Shown: positions 11,401 through 23,600, numbered from the stretch's first letter. The stretch: DNA of 64,000 nucleotides from Odobenus rosmarus divergens (GCF_000321225.1 NW_004450582.1:2334737-2398736); one strand, 5' to 3'. Program-made: numbers and translations. The notes: a model not told the origin generated them from the sequence alone.

Positions 11401-12264
11401 ACCCAAGCCAACCTTCCACCTGCCAAGTTTTACTTTCTTCTGGAGAGGAGTCTGCCAATTTTTCATCAAAAGAGTTTCTGTTGAAGGATATACTTACTAT
11501 CATTTTCCTTGAGCCATTTTGAATATGTGGAAAATCAGAAGCTATGAGACATCTTCTTTTTCCTCTGAGGTTAAGATTTGCTGCTATCCAGGGTTTAGGT
11601 GCTTTTGAGAACCCATGGACCTCGTTTTTGAATGTTGAGTTCCTTCTACTTTAAAACTCTTGTTACAGTCCTGATTAGTAACAACTTTTGCTGAAGAATA
11701 TATTCTAGGCACTGCTGCAAGCATTTGCTCTCATTAATCCCCATGACAACTCTTCTATGAAGTATGGTTATTAAAACCCTTTCACAAATGAGAAAACGGA
11801 GTCTCATAGGGGTTATTTTTAAACAAGTTTTGGAGCTAGAATTCTGAATATGAGCATTCTGACTCCAGATCTCAGAATTTGGCTATGTTAATGCACTTCT
11901 ACTCAATTCACATCTGAATACCAAATGGTTATGGAAGAGCATGTTGTGGAAGCTTGCAAGATTTTATTTTAAAAGGGGGCTAATATTGTGACTTTGGAAA
12001 AAGAGGACAAAAAAAGGAAAAACAGGAATCTAGTTTTTTCCAAATGCTTTTCTAAAATATCCCTCTCCTCTCGCTTTCCAGGTGGCAGACATCTACCTCG
12101 CATCCGAGTATACAGCCTATGCCATTAGTGGTCCCACAGTACAAGGCGGCCTCCCTGTTTTTCACTGGAGCCGTTTCAACAAAACTCTCCACAAGGGCAT
12201 GCCAGAGACCTATGACTTTGATTTTATTACCATGAAACCAATTTTGAAACGTGACATAAAATGA
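5261..12264 (+). CDS. PLBD1: PLBD1, phospholipase B domain-containing 1, 3' part of gene (five coding exons)
   Basis: Five coding segments (5261-5461, 5574-5714, 9281-9466, 10090-10196, 12082-12264) join in frame to about 271 residues, roughly the C-terminal half of a protein of about 550 residues. Recognised family stretches include [62 protein letters not shown] and [15 protein letters not shown]. The family is the phospholipase B-like group of Ntn hydrolases, which are lysosomal or secreted glycoproteins that mature by self-cleavage and deacylate phospholipids. The signal peptide and the catalytic Cys at the cleavage site are in exons outside this window. NKT glycosylation sequons occur in the first and last segments. 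All introns are GT-AG. PLBD2 is the nearest alternative, but gene order beside ATF7IP and the exact peptides favour PLBD1. Identification is from remembered family sequence, not a search. Confidence 0.95.
5574..5714 (+). CDS. PLBD1: PLBD1 coding exon
   Basis: Acceptor cccaatatttcag ends at 5573 and the donor gtactg begins at 5715, a non-consensus donor after GT. It encodes [20 protein letters not shown] and [19 protein letters not shown], a core conserved block of the phospholipase B-like family. The intron in front is only 112 bp. A 182-codon open frame covers this exon and runs on into the next intron; only the part up to 5714 is coding. Confidence 0.94.
6280..6370 (+). repeat. MIR fragment
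   Basis: The text ccaagcctcactttctccat followed by ctgtaaaacacgac is the MIR core (cctcagtttcctcatctgta). Confidence 0.6.
6780..6870 (+). repeat. L2 3' end
   Basis: The text tgtttggcacacacaacata followed by ttcttgaataaatgag fits the L2 3' terminus. Confidence 0.55.
7690..7840 (-). repeat. MIR fragment, reverse
   Basis: The text accattttactgtaaggaaa followed by ggctcagaaagaaacatgtg and atttgcccaaa is the reverse complement of MIR. Confidence 0.6.
7915..8045 (+). repeat. MIR fragment
   Basis: The text ctgaacttctgtttctttct followed by ttgttgtgagattatacaag fits the MIR core and 3' part. Confidence 0.55.
8830..9014 (+). mobile_element. Carnivora SINE with perfect target-site duplication
   Basis: The head is gacgcctgtgtggctcagtc and the tail caaataaataaataaaat. 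A perfect 16-bp duplication aagaattttgggtgaa flanks it at 8814-8829 and 9015-9030, so the insertion is fairly recent. Confidence 0.93.
9281..9466 (+). CDS. PLBD1: PLBD1 coding exon
   Basis: Acceptor cctaaatcag ends at 9280 and the donor GTACGT begins at 9467. It encodes [20 protein letters not shown] and later [19 protein letters not shown] and [11 protein letters not shown]. It enters with two bases and leaves with one base of a split codon, matching both neighbours. Confidence 0.94.
9467..10089 (+). other. PLBD1: PLBD1 intron
   Basis: An AT-rich intron of 623 bp with nothing recognised apart from an A/T-rich stretch at 9640-9900. Confidence 0.85.
10090..10196 (+). CDS. PLBD1: PLBD1 coding exon (Cys-rich)
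   Basis: Acceptor tcctcctag ends at 10089 and the donor GTAACA begins at 10197. It encodes [20 protein letters not shown] and [13 protein letters not shown]. The four cysteines (CNTICC and GGC) are a hallmark of the family's C-terminal part and probably form disulfides in the lysosomal lumen. The exon ends on a whole codon. Confidence 0.95.
10370..10500 (+). repeat. MIR fragment
   Basis: The text tgccacttaatagaaaattc followed by ccttatctgtaagacggaca and attgttgtgaagaatattta follows the MIR consensus order. Confidence 0.6.
10515..10541 (+). repeat. (ATG)9 microsatellite
   Basis: Nine uninterrupted ATG units, then TTGATG. Confidence 0.95.
11695..11900 (-). repeat. MIR, reverse orientation
   Basis: The text ctaggcactgctgcaagcat, then ccccatgacaactcttctat, then cacaaatgagaaaacggagt follows the reverse complement of MIR. 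Confidence 0.6.
12082..12264 (+). CDS. PLBD1: PLBD1 last coding exon with stop codon
   Basis: Acceptor ctctcgctttccag ends at 12081. The exon encodes [20 protein letters not shown], then [20 protein letters not shown], then [15 protein letters not shown] and a TGA at 12262-12264. The NKT sequon is kept. The C-terminal MKPILK.DIK is the expected end of PLBD1. Confidence 0.95.
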   Translation: MADIYLASEYTAYAISGPTVQGGLPVFHWSRFNKTLHKGMPETYDFDFITMKPILKRDIK

Positions 12265-12375
12265 AGGAGGGAGTTGAGGGAATAGAAGGTTGCAAATAAG
12301 ATTCCAAAGGCACTATTTTAGCTATGTTTTTCCATTCAGAATTAGTCTTAATAAAATATATTAAATTCAGCCTGT
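12265..12375 (+). other. PLBD1: PLBD1 3' UTR (short, inferred end)
   Basis: The sequence after the stop is about 110 bases long up to the presumed cleavage point, 15-25 bases past the AATAAA at 12350. The end is inferred from the signal only. Confidence 0.6.
12350..12355 (+). terminator. polyadenylation signal AATAAA of PLBD1
   Basis: A canonical AATAAA hexamer lies 86 bases after the PLBD1 stop codon and is followed by T-rich sequence around 12380-12415 that could act as the downstream element. Confidence 0.7.
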
Positions 12376-13060
12376 CACTTTCATTTTCTGTTGATTTTGT
12401 AGTTTTTTTACAACATTCTCTATAGGGTGACACACTGTAGAAGAAAGAAGATAAATAATAATACCTGGCTTTAGCATACAAGTTCATATACAAGATGGTA
12501 TGGCAGAAACTACTCACCCAGATCCATCTTCTCCTTTCACGTCTGGCCACATGGACCTCATCTCCCATGTTCCCCTAGATAGCTGTGCCACGTGATAGGG
12601 TTCTTGCCCAAGGAATCTGATACTAGTTTCACTTCCAGGCCTGGCCCCTAAGGCCCTGTACTCTTCCATGCTTTTTATCCTTCCCCAGGCTGGATATACT
12701 TAATGATAAAGCCCTAGGGGATGGTGGAGCTTCGTTTTCAAAGGAACCTCTAATAGAAATACAGTTAGTGATTCTTCCGGCCATTAACAAGCACCAGCTG
12801 AGTCTTTTCGTGGTACAGACTAGGCACACAATATAACCTTAATGTGGTCTCCCATCAGTTAAAAGTAGCATATCTAATCTGGGAGCAACTCTACTAATAA
12901 CTCCTTCAAAGCTAGAGAATGATATGTTGTTTGAGTGCTGTGATATTGCCAAGTGGGTTAAATAAACCATATTATACAGTATAATGGGTGATTCTTAACA
13001 AGGTGAGAGACTTCCAAAAGCAACACAAGGGCTGAGAATAACTAGAATGAATCAGAATAC
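12376..13060. other. Intergenic strip between the two convergent genes
   Basis: About 0.7 kb between the inferred polyA sites of PLBD1 (+) and ATF7IP (-). It holds no recognised gene or SINE. The part around 12430-12840 may be an old, unclassified repeat. Confidence 0.6.
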
Positions 13061-13069
13061 TCAAATGTT

Positions 13070-16000
13070 AAAAACCCAGTAGTTTATTTCAAAGTATAAA
13101 TTTCAGGCTTGCTGGACAAAATCCCACTACAGTTAACACTTATACAGACACCACTCTACTGTACATTTAAAAAAGAAAAAAAACCCACAAAACCTTCAAA
13201 ACCTAATAAAAATAGGGCAACTTGCTATAGCCCAGTTTGTATTAGACATTAGGAAGGTCTTACATTGTCTTATTATTTACACTTTCAACTGCAATAAAGA
13301 AAAATCAGGATGCAAGTTTCCTACAAAGGATTTATTTTTATATTTAATTTTGAAATAGCAGAGAAAATAATGAAGCCAGGATCCCCAAAAGGTGTTTGAT
13401 TGCCCAGTTACCTTATTTACAAACAAAACTAAAAGAAAAACCCCCCACTCCCAGCATTTAAATATAAATGATGGGTACTTAGCTGACTCTAAAAGAAAAA
13501 AAAAAAAAAAAAACTTATGTAGCATGATAAAATGTTTGGAGAAGACAAAATATGTGTTTTATCATTCCTCCCCATTGGCTGGCTCAAGGGGAATGCATTT
13601 TAGGAATTAGATCTAAGTCCGTCACACTAACAAAAACACTTCATGAGATTGTTCTTTCTGTTTGTCCAAAAATGTTAAAAAGTGGGAGGGGGCATCACTC
13701 AGTAAATAGTAAGGAAGGCAGAATCCTGCACTGATTTTAGGTAGAATTATTTTCAAGAATCCAATATTGGGGCATGGTTTTTCTGGAAATTAGAATAAAA
13801 CAGGCCAACGACCGGTCAACAATAAAATTAAAATAACGAATAAATCATATGATTCTGAAATAGCCCAAGAAGGAAGTTGGGGAGAACACTTGGAAGGTCT
13901 TTTCAGTACTCTAATGTGCTAAAATCACAGTGTACCAAAGAGAAGAGGATACCACAGGCATTATTTTGTTAATCTTGTACAGTACTGGAAAATCCATGGA
14001 ACAAGGTAAACGCATATCATGCAATATTAACATTCACCTTGCTGCACAAATAATTTGGAAAATGTAAGCAAAAGAGCAAACGATAAAAACTAAGTTAACA
14101 CTTACTCAATACAGTAAGAGAACTGTGTAGTGCAGCCTGCCTAAGGAATTTTGCAGACAGATGTACCAAAAATTCTAAGCTCCTTGCTTTTGGTCATGTT
14201 TCCCAATTAAATCTTTCATTTACTATCCAGAAATGGGGGTGGGCTGAGTGGGGAACACTCTCTGTGAGGCAAACAGCATCCCAATAAATATGCACTTTTC
14301 AAGGAAGAAAGCTGTATTCTTCAGTTCTCTCATGAACATCTACTGTGTTAAACAGTACACAGTATTCTGCATATTTTAAAGCAAGTCCAGGGAAACAGGG
14401 ATATGGTTACCTCAGAAAGTTAACAGTTAACAAGAGATGTTGTCTTTGTATTTTATAAACTAACTGGCAAGAACATAATTTTAAAAAGAGGCTTACTCAC
14501 ACTTAAAACAGGGTGAAAATCACTCTGACAAAGTGCAAAACATACAGCAACAAACATCACCATTACCTTCAAATGCCATATGAACATCCTATATTTCAGG
14601 TGGAAATATCAGCTTTTGGGATTTCCAATAAGGCAATACTTGTACACAAGTACTGTCAGGCTAAAACTGTTAACAAACTTGCATTCCCAAAATGGGATAA
14701 TCAAACTTATTTGTAATACTTTGTGAAAAGGTACCATGGAGTATGAACTGCTACAATATAGTCTTGTAATCAGTAGCTATTTCTAGTTGAGTCCTCCATT
14801 CTCTCTCTCAAAAGAAACAAGACAAAGTCAGAGCTCATCAACAAAACCTGCCCAAAACAAATGCCTATAGTCCTAGCCTAGCACTTTTCAGTAAATTCAA
14901 TATAGCTGTTGCCTATAAATCCCATGGCATGCTAATTTGAGGAAAGAAACTCATAATATACACTTTCCTCAAATAATTACAGTCTTTGTACCCTCCTTCC
15001 ACCATCTGGAATAAAAAAAGTTTTATTTTGCTGTAGTAAGTGTATTTTTAGGGTTACTATTTGAGAATTTTTTTTTCTTTGACAGAAGACACACAATATA
15101 GGCTAAAATAATATTTTCATTCTACTGGGCTTTCTTCATCTGATTATATAATGCTATGAAAGCTTAAAAAAATGATTAGTGAATATAAATAAAAACATTC
15201 ACCAAGGGAAGCTTTTCTAGGCTAGGTAAGCAAATTGTCATCCCATGACCATAAAACCGGCCAATAAAGAACATTTTTAATTGAACACAGGCTTTCCATT
15301 CTGTAGACAGGAATGATCTTGAACACATAATCAACAATGCCACCATTGTGGGTAAAAACATATATACATGCAGACATAGATAGGTGTTCATATACGCTAG
15401 AAGATCATCAGTTTCTCCCTTTTAAAATTTTCATTGGCATGACACTGACAACTTCTTTTACCATCATCATTAGTCCTAGAATGAGTAACATCTATGTGGT
15501 TGGTTGGCAAACTGGATTCATGAAAACTTTAATTCTCATTGTGGTCTCATTTTCTGAAAGTGAAAGGAAGGTTCTGGAGCACTTACATTTTGGCAATCTG
15601 TAGGCTTTCTTCAGCATCAATCAAACTTCACACCTAATGTGACAGTATACTGACCGGTGAAGTCTCTAATGAGAGTTTCTTTACAGCTAGAATGCTTCCC
15701 ATTACAAGCCATCAAAGCTGCAAACAAAGCAGCATTAATAGAAGGGATAGCTCCCTCCTATAATCCCAAGAAAAATTAAAAATGTATTTATTTTGAGAAG
15801 GTAGGAATATGAATTCAAATATGGTAAGGGAAGATGCCTTGAAAAACTATTTCACAAATTCCATGAATTTCTTTCAAACTATTCCCAACCATACTCTCAT
15901 CCCCAAACTTACCCCATCTCTCCTGCCCTAAACTACCTACACTTGAACACCTACCTGATACCAGTAGAGCTGGCACTCATACTGAAAATCCATGATCTAA

Positions 16001-17255
16001 ACAGAATTTGATTAACTCTGAACAGGAACAGAGACACATAGAAAGTATTATCTAATTGTTACATAAAATAACCCCAAAGGATATACTTTAAATTCTGTCC
16101 AAAGTTGACAGAGGGTAAATCAGACAAAACTTGGCACCATCAAAACAAAGTTAAAAGGTTAAAACAGAAAAAGATGACAGGAGAATAATACGGAAATAAA
16201 GCTTTCCCTTTGATATTTTAGCTCACTATATTTTGTGAATTTTACTACCTATGAAAGAATACTACGCTTTGGGTGATAAAGTGAACTAGCACTGCTTTCC
16301 TAATCTCTAACACAGTATGCAGTATAAATTCTAAAATATGTTTGAAGGACAATTTTCTTACACACTATGGTCTTTCTTCTCTTGGTCCGTTTTACACAGT
16401 TAATTTAAGTAGTGACCAAAGATAAAAGCACTTATGTTCTTAGAAGAAAAGAGCAGTCAAATTTTTAGAGTTAAATGTAGTGATGCCACTGCTAAGAATA
16501 TACCTAAAAGCCTTAAGCTTAAAACTCACTTGAGGGGAATGTGCTATATTTAGTAGAGATGAAGGAGAAATGAAGGGCAAAAGGCTGAAAGAGAAGATCA
16601 ACAATGGATAAATGGTCATGTTTACTTTAGTAGTTAATCTTTAAGGCACAAAATAAATGTAAGAGCCAGATTAGGAAAGAGGGGCCAATGCAGATCTTTT
16701 TCACCTAATTAACAACCAAGCAAAGAAAAAAGATGAACAGATCCTTTCCTGTGTTCAAATTAACCTAGTTTAAACTATTTAACCATTTTGCTTTTTATTT
16801 CTTTCCTTGGGTTTTGTTTAGATTCATTTAGTTATGAACCTACAGATCCCTCAGAAGCAGAATCATGCCAGTTACATACCATACCTCGGATCCCTTGATC
16901 TACTTACTTTATACTTGAAGAGGGGTAAATGTGAGAATGGAAATGGGAGATTCCACTGCAGTAAACATATAAATACGGAAAAACACACATAAACACCCAC
17001 ACATATTCCCCAGCCTTAAAACTAAAGCAAGGTGCACATTTACATTTCAAAACCCTGAAGCTTCAATTGTCCAGGAAAAGATTCTTGCTTTATGGGCTGT
17101 TTATTTTACTTCTGATTATAAACAAATGTAGTGTATATACACATCTGTCCAAGAAATCTTGCACAATGTGGATTTTACAATGGATATCATGCACAAGATT
17201 AAAACAAGACCAAAAAGTGGAACTCGAAAAGAGGAAGAGATAAAGGCTCCTAGGT
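13070..17255 (-). other. ATF7IP: Probable long ATF7IP 3' UTR
   Basis: About 4.2 kb downstream of the ATF7IP stop contains no SINE or L1 I can recognise, unlike the introns. It is AT-rich, with many TAAAT/ATTTA-type words, as in long regulated 3' UTRs. The distal end is placed at the AATAAA (reverse of 13083-13088). No transcript data are available to me, so nearer polyA sites may also be used. Confidence 0.55.
13083..13088 (-). terminator. Candidate distal polyA signal of ATF7IP
   Basis: tttatt on the + strand is AATAAA on the - strand. It is the last canonical hexamer before the repeat-poor block ends. Another candidate lies near 13330. Confidence 0.4.
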
Positions 17256-17675
17256 TTAACTGCTCTGGGAAGAAGAGATCACATCTGTTGACTGAGGATC
17301 ACAGAAAGGTCCAAAACGTCCATAAATATCCTTGGCTCGTACTGCAAAGTAGTATTTGCTGCCAGATACAAACTGGGTGAGAGTGCATGCCATGGGCAAG
17401 GGAAGTGCCTTTACTTCTCCAATCTTTTTCCACTGTGAGGGCACTGTGGCACTGGGTTCCTCATGGTAAGCATAGAGATGGTAGCTGTCAACAGTGGCAC
17501 AGCTTCGGTCTACCTCCAGGACACTCCATGACAGTACAATGCCATTTTGGCTCTGAACTCGTGCTAACTTCAAGTGTGGTTTCTGAGGCAGAGATGTGCT
17601 GGCAGCTTCTGGGGGCAGACGCTGTGGCTGTGGGGCTTCTGGTAAGGGTGCTGGGTGCACAGGGCGTGGGGGCTC
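17256..17675 (-). CDS. ATF7IP: ATF7IP last coding exon, FN3 domain
   Basis: Acceptor CTTCTTTTATTAG just above 17675; stop TAA at 17256-17258. The 139 residues start [20 protein letters not shown], then carry a fibronectin type III domain: [29 protein letters not shown], and the late strand pair [17 protein letters not shown]. The Trp of the B strand and the Tyr/Ala-Val pattern of the F strand are in place. In the human protein this domain binds the MBD1 repression domain. Confidence 0.97.
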   Translation of the reverse strand, partial: EPPRPVHPAPLPEAPQPQRLPPEAASTSLPQKPHLKLARVQSQNGIVLSWSVLEVDRSCATVDSYHLYAYHEEPSATVPSQWKKIGEVKALPLPMACTLTQFVSGSKYYFAVRAKDIYGRFGPFCDPQSTDVISSSQSS

Positions 17676-20600
17676 CTAATAAAAGAAGAGTCATGTTGAT
17701 TTAATAATGATCACAGAAAGGACTATTTCGGAATGCTAGAACTAAAACAACTCAGACATCATTTAAACAGTTACCATTTTACATCAAGAATACTAAGAAA
17801 TACCAACACTGTACCACATTTGGCTAGCTCTATTTGATTTGTGACCAATCATGCCATAAACAATATTGCTTGATTGTCTATTGATACTCCAATATACTTT
17901 TCTACATCTAAAATACTAAGCTTTCCCTGGGAAAGGAAAGCCTTTGCTGATGGAAAATCATTTTGACAGAAACTAAAATAATCATCTATCTCTAACAAAA
18001 TAATTTATGTTTAATTATCTATGCTATAGATTCTCATTTTAGAATAATATTAACAGTTTTAAACATCATGTGTGACAGTCTACTATATGTATGTAATTTG
18101 AGTATTCAACTCTACTTTCATTTTTAAGCCATTTTTTCCACCTAAGGACAGTAGCATATCACAAATAAGCACATTTAAAGCTAAATGTACATATTATGTT
18201 TTGGTCAATCTGCACAAAAAGGTGATATTTAAGTTGGACTATGAAAGGTAAGATTTAGAAATGGAGAAATAGTGTGTAACCTTTCGGCCAATAGGTAAAG
18301 CATGAGTAAGGGCATGGGGCTACAGGAAAGTAGGGGATTTATGGGTAAAAACAAGTATTAACTTTTACTAAGACATAGGGCATATGAATAAGAAAAGACA
18401 TTTGGAAAGGTAAAGGCCATATGATGAAAAGGCATGAACAGTAAGTGTATGAATTCAAACTGACTTGTTTCTAACACTGGACATTATTATTATACCTAGG
18501 GTTTTTTTTTTTTTCTTTAAAGATTTTATTTGAGAGAGAGAGTGCACGAGTATGGGGGAGGGACAGAGAAAGAGGGTGAAGAAGACTCCTGGCTGAGCAG
18601 GGAGCCTGATGTGGGACTTGACCCCAGGACCCTGGGATCATGAACTGAGCCAAAGGCAGACGCTTAACCAAATGAACCACCCAGGAGCCCTATATCTAGG
18701 TTTTAATAAAGATTACAGTGATGGTAATTTTTTTCTAAAAAGATTCAAGTGTGAGCGAGGAAAAAGGGATATGGAGTGATCTTTTTTTTCCCCAAGTGAA
18801 ACGTGTCATTTGCTCACTGACTTTAGACTGAAAGTCATGAAACAAGATTTCCTTAACTAAAATTCACTGAATAAGAACTATGTTTTAATATGCATTTCAT
18901 AAAATGGGTTATTTACATACACTAAACAATGAATTCTGTGAAGGTCTGATATTATCTTTTTAATCTCCATGCCCTGTCAAAGCTTAGTAGCAGTAATGTG
19001 CGCATAGTAAGAACTCAAAAAGGATATGCTGGATAATTTCAAGGAAAGCAAATGTGTTGAAATTCATATGCCTAGTGGAAAAAATTCATATACATATCTG
19101 GAAAAAGGCAGAATCCACAGTTAAAAAGCTAAAATGAATATAAAGTTAGAAGGGAAAAAAATCAAATTTAAATAAAATATTGAAAGCTGAAGAAGTAGAA
19201 GTGATTTGAATGCTGGCCATTTTGCTCTATTTTCTCTCTAAAATTATCTTTTTTTCCTTAAGTGCTTTAGTCACCTAGGTAAATAACGTTAAATAAACAT
19301 GTAACTAGCAAGATCCAAGAGAAGATGGCTGAAGCCATGAATCCGACTGGAGGGAGCACAAGAATTTAAGGAGTTTGACAACAGCTTTAATGGCTGTTAT
19401 GTCCCTTCTAATTCTTAAAATTCTAGGATTCTGAATCTGCTCATATCCTGAAACTTAATAATTAAGTCAACTGAGTTTTGTTTTTTTCATTTTTGCCATT
19501 GCAATGGAGGTTTTTGTTCAAGTTTTACAAATAAAATAATACAATAGGGATCTGCTTCAAAATAACCCTGTGTATACATGGATTGTCAAAATAAGTGGGT
19601 GGCATTATATATGAAAAAGATTAGCCATATGCTGATAAGTGATGAGTGATGGGTAAGTGGGAATCATCATAGTATACTCTCTATTGATATATTATACTCT
19701 CTATTGATATATTTGCAAATTCTCATTTAAAAGCATTTTTTACATTAATTAAAATAAAATTTAAAAAATGTTCCTTCAGAAAAAAAAAGTTCCTCCTGTA
19801 AGATACACAGTTTATTATAAGACAATACACATGGGCTCCTGTTTTTTTGAAAAAAAGCTCTTGATAGGTCCTCAAATTTGTAAAACTATGGGGCGCCTAG
19901 GTGACTCAGTCAGTTAAGCATCTGCCTTCGGCTCAGGTCATGATCCCAGGGTCCTGGGATTGAGTCCCACATCGGGCTCCCTGCTCTGCTGGGAGCCTGC
20001 TTCTCCCCCTCCCACTCCCCCTGTGTTCCCTCTCTCGCTGTCTCTCTCTCTCTGTCAAATAAATAAAAATAATAATAATAAATCTTAAAAAAAATTTTAA
20101 AAAATTAAGAGATTTTTACTCTATATTTTTTGAAGGAATATGGAATGAAAGAAATTATTTGTAGCTGCAAACAACAGTAATGATATATTGACCACATATT
20201 CTAACAGGGCCAGATTTGAAACACTGAAAACACTGCAGGTGCTGGGATCAGACAACCTGTGTTAAAATGGCTCTGACATTAGCTTGGGTAATGACACTGA
20301 GTAACCTGAGTAACCACTTAACATCTTTGTGACATGGTATCCTCTTCTATCAAAAGGAGAATAATAATCCTCATAGGGATGTGAGAATTAAATAAAATAA
20401 TACATGTACTTAGTAGAGTGCCTGGTATATAGTTAGTGCTCCATTAACATTAATTTTTTCATTGTAGTGGAGTAAGAAAAATAACAGCTATTAAGAGGAT
20501 AGACTAGAAAGCTGGAATGCATGAGTTTTTATGAGGTATGACCTTGGGCTGGTTACTCTCTGTGTATAAGCTGCCATATCTATAATAAAGAATAAAAAAG

Positions 20601-23600
20601 GAGAGCAAGACTCCTAAAAGGATTCCTGAGGACCAAGTATATTTACAGTGCCTGGCACACAGCAAGCACTCAAGAAATGCTAGTAATTATTATGCATACT
20701 TAAAAAGGGACTCTTTGCTTCGTGAAAAGTGATATGAAATCTCAATTTCCTCCCTTCTCATAAAGCCAGCATTTCCATTTACATGGTATACCATACCAAA
20801 TACTGTTATAATCATGTCACAGAATAATGTGACATTGTTTTGGAGCCTAAATCTAAGACGACATCTTTGATCTTCTCTGTCATTTCTTAACAAATGAATT
20901 CCCAATACCATTGGATTATTAAAAACAATAAAGTGATGGCAATATACCAGTTAGACCTGCTATAAGGTTTTGAGGGAAAGAATAAAGCTAGAACATGAAT
21001 AACACTTTTTATAATACTCTTTTAATGTAACCATGAGTTAAAAAATTGTCTATTTTACTTCACATGCCCCAGGTATGGATGCTTCTTGAACACTGTATAC
21101 CACCACAAGCAAACTCAGTGATCCTTGATGACTACCATCCCTAAGAACATTTGTTCGTAATGGTAAGATCTATTTCTTAAATAAACTTCTGTTGGAAAAA
21201 CAGAAGACCTGTCATTACCTCTTGATAAACTAGGTTGAAGGATAAATGCTAACTACAATAATATTTGACAGCTCTATGGTTGAAAAGTTTGGAAATCCAA
21301 ACATCAACACTTACAGTATGCACTTGTGGTGGTCGGTGATGCACTGTGAGCTGAGGTCCTGTTGATCCCAGGGTTAGTCCATTGTTTACAACATATGTAG
21401 TTGCTTGAGGCACTCGAACTGTGACACCTACAAAAGAAAATTAAGGCATAAAACTAGAATTCTAGGGACACCTCAGGGGCTCAGTCAGTTAAGCGTCTGA
21501 TTCTTGATTTTGGCTCAGGTCATGGTCTCAGGGTTGTGAGATCAAGCCCTCCATCAGGCTCTGTGCTGAGCATGGAGCCTGCTTAAGTTTCTCTTTCTCC
21601 CTCTGCCCTTCCCCCCATCTCTCTCCCTCTCTAAAAAAACCCAACCAAACAAACAAAAACCCTAGATTTCTAGTCTAAATTTGGTAGAACACAGATTAAA
21701 CACTTGAAGCCAGCAAAGTGATGTTTTTAAAATTTGGAAGGAAAAACATTTCTAACCTTGAAGTCTACCATTAACCAAATAATAAGCATGAGGAGGAAGA
21801 AATGTTCCTGTATGCAAGCAACCAAAAAAAATCTCTCTATAAACCCTTTCTCAAGTAGCCTTTGGAGGATGTGTGCCACCAATTATGAGAGTGAAAATCA
21901 AGAAAGAGGAAAACATGAGATGCAAGAAACAGTGGAGATCCAGCACATAAGAGAAATAAATGGAATCCCTACCAGGAGGACTATAAGCAAAAACCCCAGA
22001 ACAGTAGAACACAGTGGTACACCACATGTAGAAGTCAAACAGGCCAGAATGGAGTGGTGTAACTCTAAAGGTAGACAAATTGAAGCTGTCCTCAAAAATA
22101 TCTCTGCTTGGGGCACCCTGGGTGGCTCAGCCGGTTAAGCAACTGCCTTCAGCTCAGGTCATGATCCCAGGGTCCTGGGATCAAGCCCCATGTCGGGCTC
22201 CCTGCTCACTGGGGAGCCAGCTTCTCCCTCTCCTCCACACTCGTGTACTCTCTCTCGCTATCTCTGTCTCTCTCTCAAATAAATAAAAATCTTAAAAAAA
22301 AACAAAACAAAACCTCAGCTGTCTCATCTTTTCAACTAGAACAGAAAGCTCGACTATAAGCTCGTTATCCTTGGTTCATGTTAATGAGGTTCCTCACTTT
22401 CTCTCCATTCCGTGAACAGCTGAGGATACTCAATTCACTGAAGAGAAAACTATTCTGACATACGTTAGGGTAACAGAAACAGACAATTTTAAATCAACTA
22501 CTGCCCGGACCATATTACTGCCATATATTCAGTTCCTGGCCCATACTATAGTTCTGCCAGGTACCCTGACTATAGTGAGCCCAGTTTCCCAGAACTCATT
22601 CACGACCCTACTAACTGATTTCCCAAAAAACGCTCTTGTAAACTTGAGAAAAACTGAAGCCAGATTGTGAACCAGAGACTCTGCTTAGTTTATTTTCTCC
22701 TCGAAATCATCACCTAATAATGGCAGTTTCTTTAAACAGCTAGATTTGCCCTTGCTATTAAATTTTGCAAAACTAAATATTTTTGGTGATATTTATTTGG
22801 TGGCAAAATCATACACAAAAGCAGAAAGTGAAGATGGTGGCTACCTCTGATGAAAAGGGAGAGGGATACAATGAAGGCCAACAGTAGGCTTGTAGGATAC
22901 TGATAAAGCTCTATTTCTTAGACTGGTGGAGATTTCATAGGTGGTTCATTTTGTTAGTTTTCTTTAAACTTTACATATACTTTTTATATAAACTTCTGTT
23001 TATATGCTATATTTTACCACTAAATACAGTATATATATAAAATTATATATATGTGTGTATATATCTGTGTGTGTGTGTGTGTGTGTGTAGAAACAATAGA
23101 TTTCCTTTAACATATTCCTGTCTTCTATTTCTCAGCCATCTTCCACACCCTTAAGATTCTCTCTCATTGGAGGCTATCCTTAACCAACATTTCCATTATC
23201 TGGGCTATGCCACAATTAATCATTCCCACTTTAATTAGGTAAGGTATCTCTTAAGAGAGTGCAGACCACTATCAAATAGAGCATTGTGATAATACAGGCC
23301 ATAAATAAAATTAAATTGAAGACAACACATGGAGCACAAATCATTTGATACACATGTCCAATTTTTCTGGTTAACTCTCCTAAGGGAAGAAGAAAAATTG
23401 TCAATAGTTTTAATATAATAAGCATTTTTTTTTTTTTTTTTTTTGCTAAATCTAATGTCAGTATAAGCCTACTAAATGCTGAAGAACTACATGTAACTTT
23501 GAGGTCATACACAAGAAAAGAGTCTCTTACTATTTTGGGGATTGACCTGCCGAACAGCAGGAGCCTGCATAACAGTTCCTCGCAGGGGAGCCTGAGCTGG

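Larger units (their letters stand above)
10197..12081 (+). other. PLBD1: PLBD1 last intron
   Basis: The intron holds MIR pieces at 10370-10500 and 11695-11900 and an (ATG)9 run at 10515-10541. No SINE is present. Confidence 0.85.
17676..21314 (-). other. ATF7IP: ATF7IP last intron
   Basis: The intron holds SINEs at 18501-18690 and about 19890-20096, two MIR copies in a row (20230-20690) and a perfect 20-bp tandem duplication at 19673-19712. No exon was recognised. Confidence 0.85.
21428..23530 (-). other. ATF7IP: ATF7IP intron
   Basis: The intron holds two SINEs (21463-21662 and 22108-22312), a TA/TG microsatellite at 23025-23090 and a poly-T at 23427-23444. Confidence 0.85.

Noticed and set aside
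21734..22138. 134-codon open frame on the + strand
   Set aside because: It lies in an ATF7IP intron on the opposite strand and ends inside a SINE; no family features.
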